DNA from: Clostridia bacterium
Lineage (GTDB): Bacteria > Bacillota_A > Clostridia > UBA1381
Assembly (NCBI GenBank): GCA_017451145.1
Contig: JAFSSG010000023.1
Coordinates: forward strand, 1 to 34,598
DNA length: 34,598 nt
Reading direction: 5' to 3'
Part shown: positions 32,160 through 34,598 of the stretch, in pieces
How the letters are laid out: the number at the start of each line of letters is the position of its first letter
How positions within the stretch are numbered: position 1 is the stretch's first letter
Made by a program: the position numbers and the translations under genes
Notes under the pieces: generated by a model
Told to the model about the DNA's origin: nothing
What the model saw: only the letters and a program-made list of their open reading frames with translations
Databases searched by the model: none

Positions 32160-33139
32160 TACCGATAATTATTCAACGTGCGGTTATGCAGGGAATTCCT
32201 CTACTTTACGGCTCAACGGGCGAAATCCTGACAGAAAAATCAGGACACTTAAATCTCGGTATTCCGGGAATAATGTACGTGGGTGCAATAAGCGGTGTTG
32301 CAGGTGCGTTTCTGTATGAGCAGTCGGTAGGTGCACAGGCGATAAATCCGTTTTTGGCAGTTTTGATTTCATTTTTGTGCTGTATTATAGGTGCGTCGCT
32401 TATGGGACTTATATACTGCTTCTTAACGGTCACACTCCGTGCAAATCAAAACGTTACAGGTCTTGCACTTACTACCTTTGGTATCGGAATAGGTAACTTT
32501 TTCGGAGGCTCACTTATTACCATTACAGGCAGTGATGTGCCGTCAATTTCTCTGTCCGCTACAAGTAGGGCATTTAAAACCATGCTCCCGTTTGCAAATA
32601 AAGCGGGTTGGTTCGGACAAGTATTCCTATCCTACGGATTTTTGGCTTATCTTGCAATAATAATAGCCCTTTTGGCATCGTACTTTTTGAATAAAACCCG
32701 TGCAGGACTGCATTTAAGAGCAGTTGGCGAAAGTCCGCAAACGGCAGATGCAGCAGGTATAAACGTAACAAAATATAAGTATTTGGCAACCTGCATCGGC
32801 AGTGCGATAGCAGGACTCGGCGGACTTTATTATGTAATGGACTATGCAAACGGTGTATGGTCAAATAACGCATTCGGCGACAGAGGTTGGCTGTCGATCG
32901 CTTTGGTAATATTCGCAACATGGAAACCGGGAATAAGCATTTTAGGCTCAATTCTGTTCGGCGGTCTTTATGTAATCCCGACATATATTCCAAACATAAC
33001 GGTCAGTGCAAAAAAACTATTTGAAATGCTTCCTTATGTGGTAACTATGCTTGTTTTAATACTCACGAGCGTAAGAAACAAAAAGGAAAATCAGCCGCCG
33101 CAGAGTCTTGGACTTCCGTATTTCAGGGAAGAGCGGTAG
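32156..33139 (+). CDS. ABC importer permease, BMP/nucleoside type (second subunit)
   Basis: 327-residue permease of the same family (YufQ/NupQ-like), highly hydrophobic. Conserved parts are TEKSGHLNLGIPGIMYVGA near the N terminus, LTTFGIGIGNFFGG, and AVGESPQTADAAGINV between helices. The start overlaps the stop of the first permease gene (ATGA) and follows AGAGGAGG. Together the four genes 28175-33139 make a complete binding-protein-dependent importer. Confidence 0.94.
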   Translation: MIPIIIQRAVMQGIPLLYGSTGEILTEKSGHLNLGIPGIMYVGAISGVAGAFLYEQSVGAQAINPFLAVLISFLCCIIGASLMGLIYCFLTVTLRANQNVTGLALTTFGIGIGNFFGGSLITITGSDVPSISLSATSRAFKTMLPFANKAGWFGQVFLSYGFLAYLAIIIALLASYFLNKTRAGLHLRAVGESPQTADAAGINVTKYKYLATCIGSAIAGLGGLYYVMDYANGVWSNNAFGDRGWLSIALVIFATWKPGISILGSILFGGLYVIPTYIPNITVSAKKLFEMLPYVVTMLVLILTSVRNKKENQPPQSLGLPYFREER

Positions 33140-33153
33140 CACAGGAGATTTTT

Positions 33154-34542
33154 ATGGAAAAAGATATTTTAATTATAGGTGCAGGTCCTGCGGGTATTTT
33201 TACCGCACTTGAAATGCTGAGAAACGGCTCAAAAAGCAGTATTGTCATTGTTGAAAAGGGCCAGAGCATTGAAAACAGGAGCTGTCCAAAATCGAAAACT
33301 CACAAATGTATGAACTGTAGGCCCTATTGCCATATAACAACGGGCTTTTCCGGTGCAGGTGCATTTTCCGACGGAAAGCTTTCGCTTTCGCCCGATGTAG
33401 GAGGCGATTTGCCCCTTTTGATTGGTGAGGATTTGGCACGTGAAACAATAGAATATACCGACAAAATATACTTGGAATTCGGTGCAGATACAAAGGTTGA
33501 GGGCATAAACAATTCCGAGGCGGTAAAGGAAATAAGAAAAAATGCGATAAAGGCAGGATTAAAGCTTGTCGATTGCCCCATCCGCCATTTAGGCACGGAA
33601 AAGGCACAGAATCTGTATCTTGCAATAGAAAAATACTTGCAGGATAACGGCGTAGAAATCCTTTTCGGCTATGAATGCACTAACCTTATTTTAGACGGCG
33701 ATGTGTGTAAAGGTGCATATGTCACGGACGGCAAAGAGGACATAAGCATATTTGCTGAACATACCGTTGTTGCAACGGGTAGGCGTGGTGCTGAATGGCT
33801 TGAGCATATTTGCAGTGAGCATAACATAGCACATGAGCCGGGAACTGTCGATATAGGTGTCCGTGTCGAAGTGCGGAACGAGATAATGGAGCGTGTGAAC
33901 GAGGTCTTGTATGAGTCAAAGCTCATCGGTTGGCCGGAGCCTTTCAAGAATAAAGTAAGGACTTTTTGCCAGAACCCCGGCGGATTTGTAAGTCAGGAAA
34001 ATTACGATAATAACTTGGCTGTCGTAAACGGGCATTCATATAAGGAAAAGAAATCGAGCAATACCAATGTTGCGATTTTGTGTTCACACAATTTTTCAAC
34101 GCCCTTTAATCAGCCGATTGCGTATGCACAAAAAATCGGTGAGCTTACAAATATGTTGGCAAACGGGCATATTTTAGTACAGCGTTTCGGCGATATCCTT
34201 TGTGGGAAACGCACATGGCCTAAAGAACTTGCACAGAGCAATTTAAAGCCGACGCTTCCCGATGCGGTTGCGGGAGATATCACGGCGGCACTTCCGTACC
34301 GTTCAATGATGAATATTATAAACTTCATAAAGGCGGTAGATTTAGTTGTACCGGGCTTTGCATCATATGAAACGCTTTTGTACTCGCCCGAGCTTAAATT
34401 CTACTCAAACCGTGTGAAGATGGACACAGATTTTAATACCAGCATTAAAGGACTTCACTGTTTGGGTGATTCGAGCGGTTGGACAAGAGGACTTATGATG
34501 GCGTCGGTAATGGGCGTTTTGATGGGACGAAAACTTTCTTAA
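33154..34542 (+). CDS. NAD(P)/FAD-dependent oxidoreductase (COG2509 type)
   Basis: 462-residue flavoprotein. The N-terminal dinucleotide-binding motif is ILIIGAGPAGIFTALEM. CPKSKTHKCMNCRPYCHI carries four Cys in a pattern seen in this uncharacterised family, then TTGFSGAGAFSDGKLSLS. Near the C terminus GLHCLGDSSGWTRGLMMAS is the second FAD-contact segment. The family is annotated as dehydrogenases without known substrate. The Cys group might hold a metal or act in redox chemistry. It lies 15 bases after the second permease and 18 before purA, so it is probably cotranscribed. A link to purine metabolism is only by position. Confidence 0.9.
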   Translation: MEKDILIIGAGPAGIFTALEMLRNGSKSSIVIVEKGQSIENRSCPKSKTHKCMNCRPYCHITTGFSGAGAFSDGKLSLSPDVGGDLPLLIGEDLARETIEYTDKIYLEFGADTKVEGINNSEAVKEIRKNAIKAGLKLVDCPIRHLGTEKAQNLYLAIEKYLQDNGVEILFGYECTNLILDGDVCKGAYVTDGKEDISIFAEHTVVATGRRGAEWLEHICSEHNIAHEPGTVDIGVRVEVRNEIMERVNEVLYESKLIGWPEPFKNKVRTFCQNPGGFVSQENYDNNLAVVNGHSYKEKKSSNTNVAILCSHNFSTPFNQPIAYAQKIGELTNMLANGHILVQRFGDILCGKRTWPKELAQSNLKPTLPDAVAGDITAALPYRSMMNIINFIKAVDLVVPGFASYETLLYSPELKFYSNRVKMDTDFNTSIKGLHCLGDSSGWTRGLMMASVMGVLMGRKLS

Positions 34543-34560
34543 ACAGATAGGAGTAAAGAC

Positions 34561-34598
34561 ATGGTAAAAGCAGTAGTAGGAGCAAATTGGGGCGATGA
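34561..34598 (+). CDS. purA: Adenylosuccinate synthetase, first 12 codons
   Basis: Reading frame opened at the window edge. The start MVKAVVGANWGD matches the typical PurA N terminus (VGANWGDEGKGK, GTP-binding loop) seen in Firmicutes. TAGGAG precedes the ATG at good spacing. PurA forms adenylosuccinate from IMP and aspartate, which fits the purine acquisition genes upstream. Only the beginning is in the window, so the identification rests on a short but characteristic stretch. Confidence 0.85.
   Translation, partial: MVKAVVGANWGD

Noticed and set aside
1..34598. Mobile elements, prophage, CRISPR array, tRNA or rRNA genes
   Set aside because: I looked for transposase motifs, regularly spaced repeats and tRNA-like folds and saw none; gene order and base composition are even apart from the codon-biased BMP gene.

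Overview
The window looks like chromosomal DNA of a strictly anaerobic, low-to-moderate GC Firmicute of class Clostridia; I cannot name the genus. The grounds are the nusB/xseA/xseB/ispA order, a T-box leader, a guanine riboswitch, a ferredoxin-dependent 2-oxoacid oxidoreductase, a BMP-type nucleoside/purine ABC importer, strong AGGAGG-like ribosome binding sites and sigma-A promoters with 17-bp spacers. I saw no insertion sequence, prophage, CRISPR array, tRNA or rRNA.

Layout. 1-875 (-): the 5' part of a Na+/Ca2+ antiporter gene, divergent from the next operon. 979-8289 (+): a tightly packed housekeeping operon of nusB, a TsaD-like paralog, xseA, xseB, a farnesyl diphosphate synthase, a DUF212 membrane protein, a TatD nuclease, holB and a citrate synthase. 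8294-9442 (-): an HtrA-like membrane protein whose catalytic His position is Ser. 9521-11873 (+): an RNase M5-like Toprim protein and an ABC exporter half-transporter.

11888-18225 is the most interesting part with the operon that follows. On the minus strand a sigma-A promoter and a complete T-box leader (candidate specifier TAC, Tyr) precede five tightly spaced genes: acyl-CoA ligase, IorA, IorB, phenylacetate-CoA ligase and a tandem-ACT protein. Back to back on the plus strand, another promoter makes a leader RNA with a 31-codon Leu-rich leader peptide (6 Leu) followed by an attenuator-like hairpin. It precedes a LeuA-like protein lacking the metal-binding HxH, a TIM-barrel/AMP-ligase fusion, a branched-chain aminotransferase and an amidohydrolase. 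Both leaders should sense shortage of an amino acid (charged tRNA or Leu translation). This argues for an anabolic role: activation of aryl and branched-chain carboxylic acids to acyl-CoAs, reductive carboxylation to 2-oxoacids, and transamination to amino acids. The chemistry is known physiologically in rumen and gut anaerobes, but this two-operon gene set with its paired starvation sensors is my inference.

24047-26405: a fatty-acyl-CoA-ligase-like gene convergent with a DUF1836 MerR-like regulator, with related palindromic sequence in both promoters; then a hemolysin III/PAQR membrane protein. 27328-34598 (+): a guanine riboswitch and xpt, a BMP lipoprotein with highly biased codon use, an ABC ATPase and two permeases (nucleoside/purine uptake), an FAD-dependent oxidoreductase, and the first 12 codons of purA at the window edge. 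This last block reads as a purine acquisition and interconversion region.
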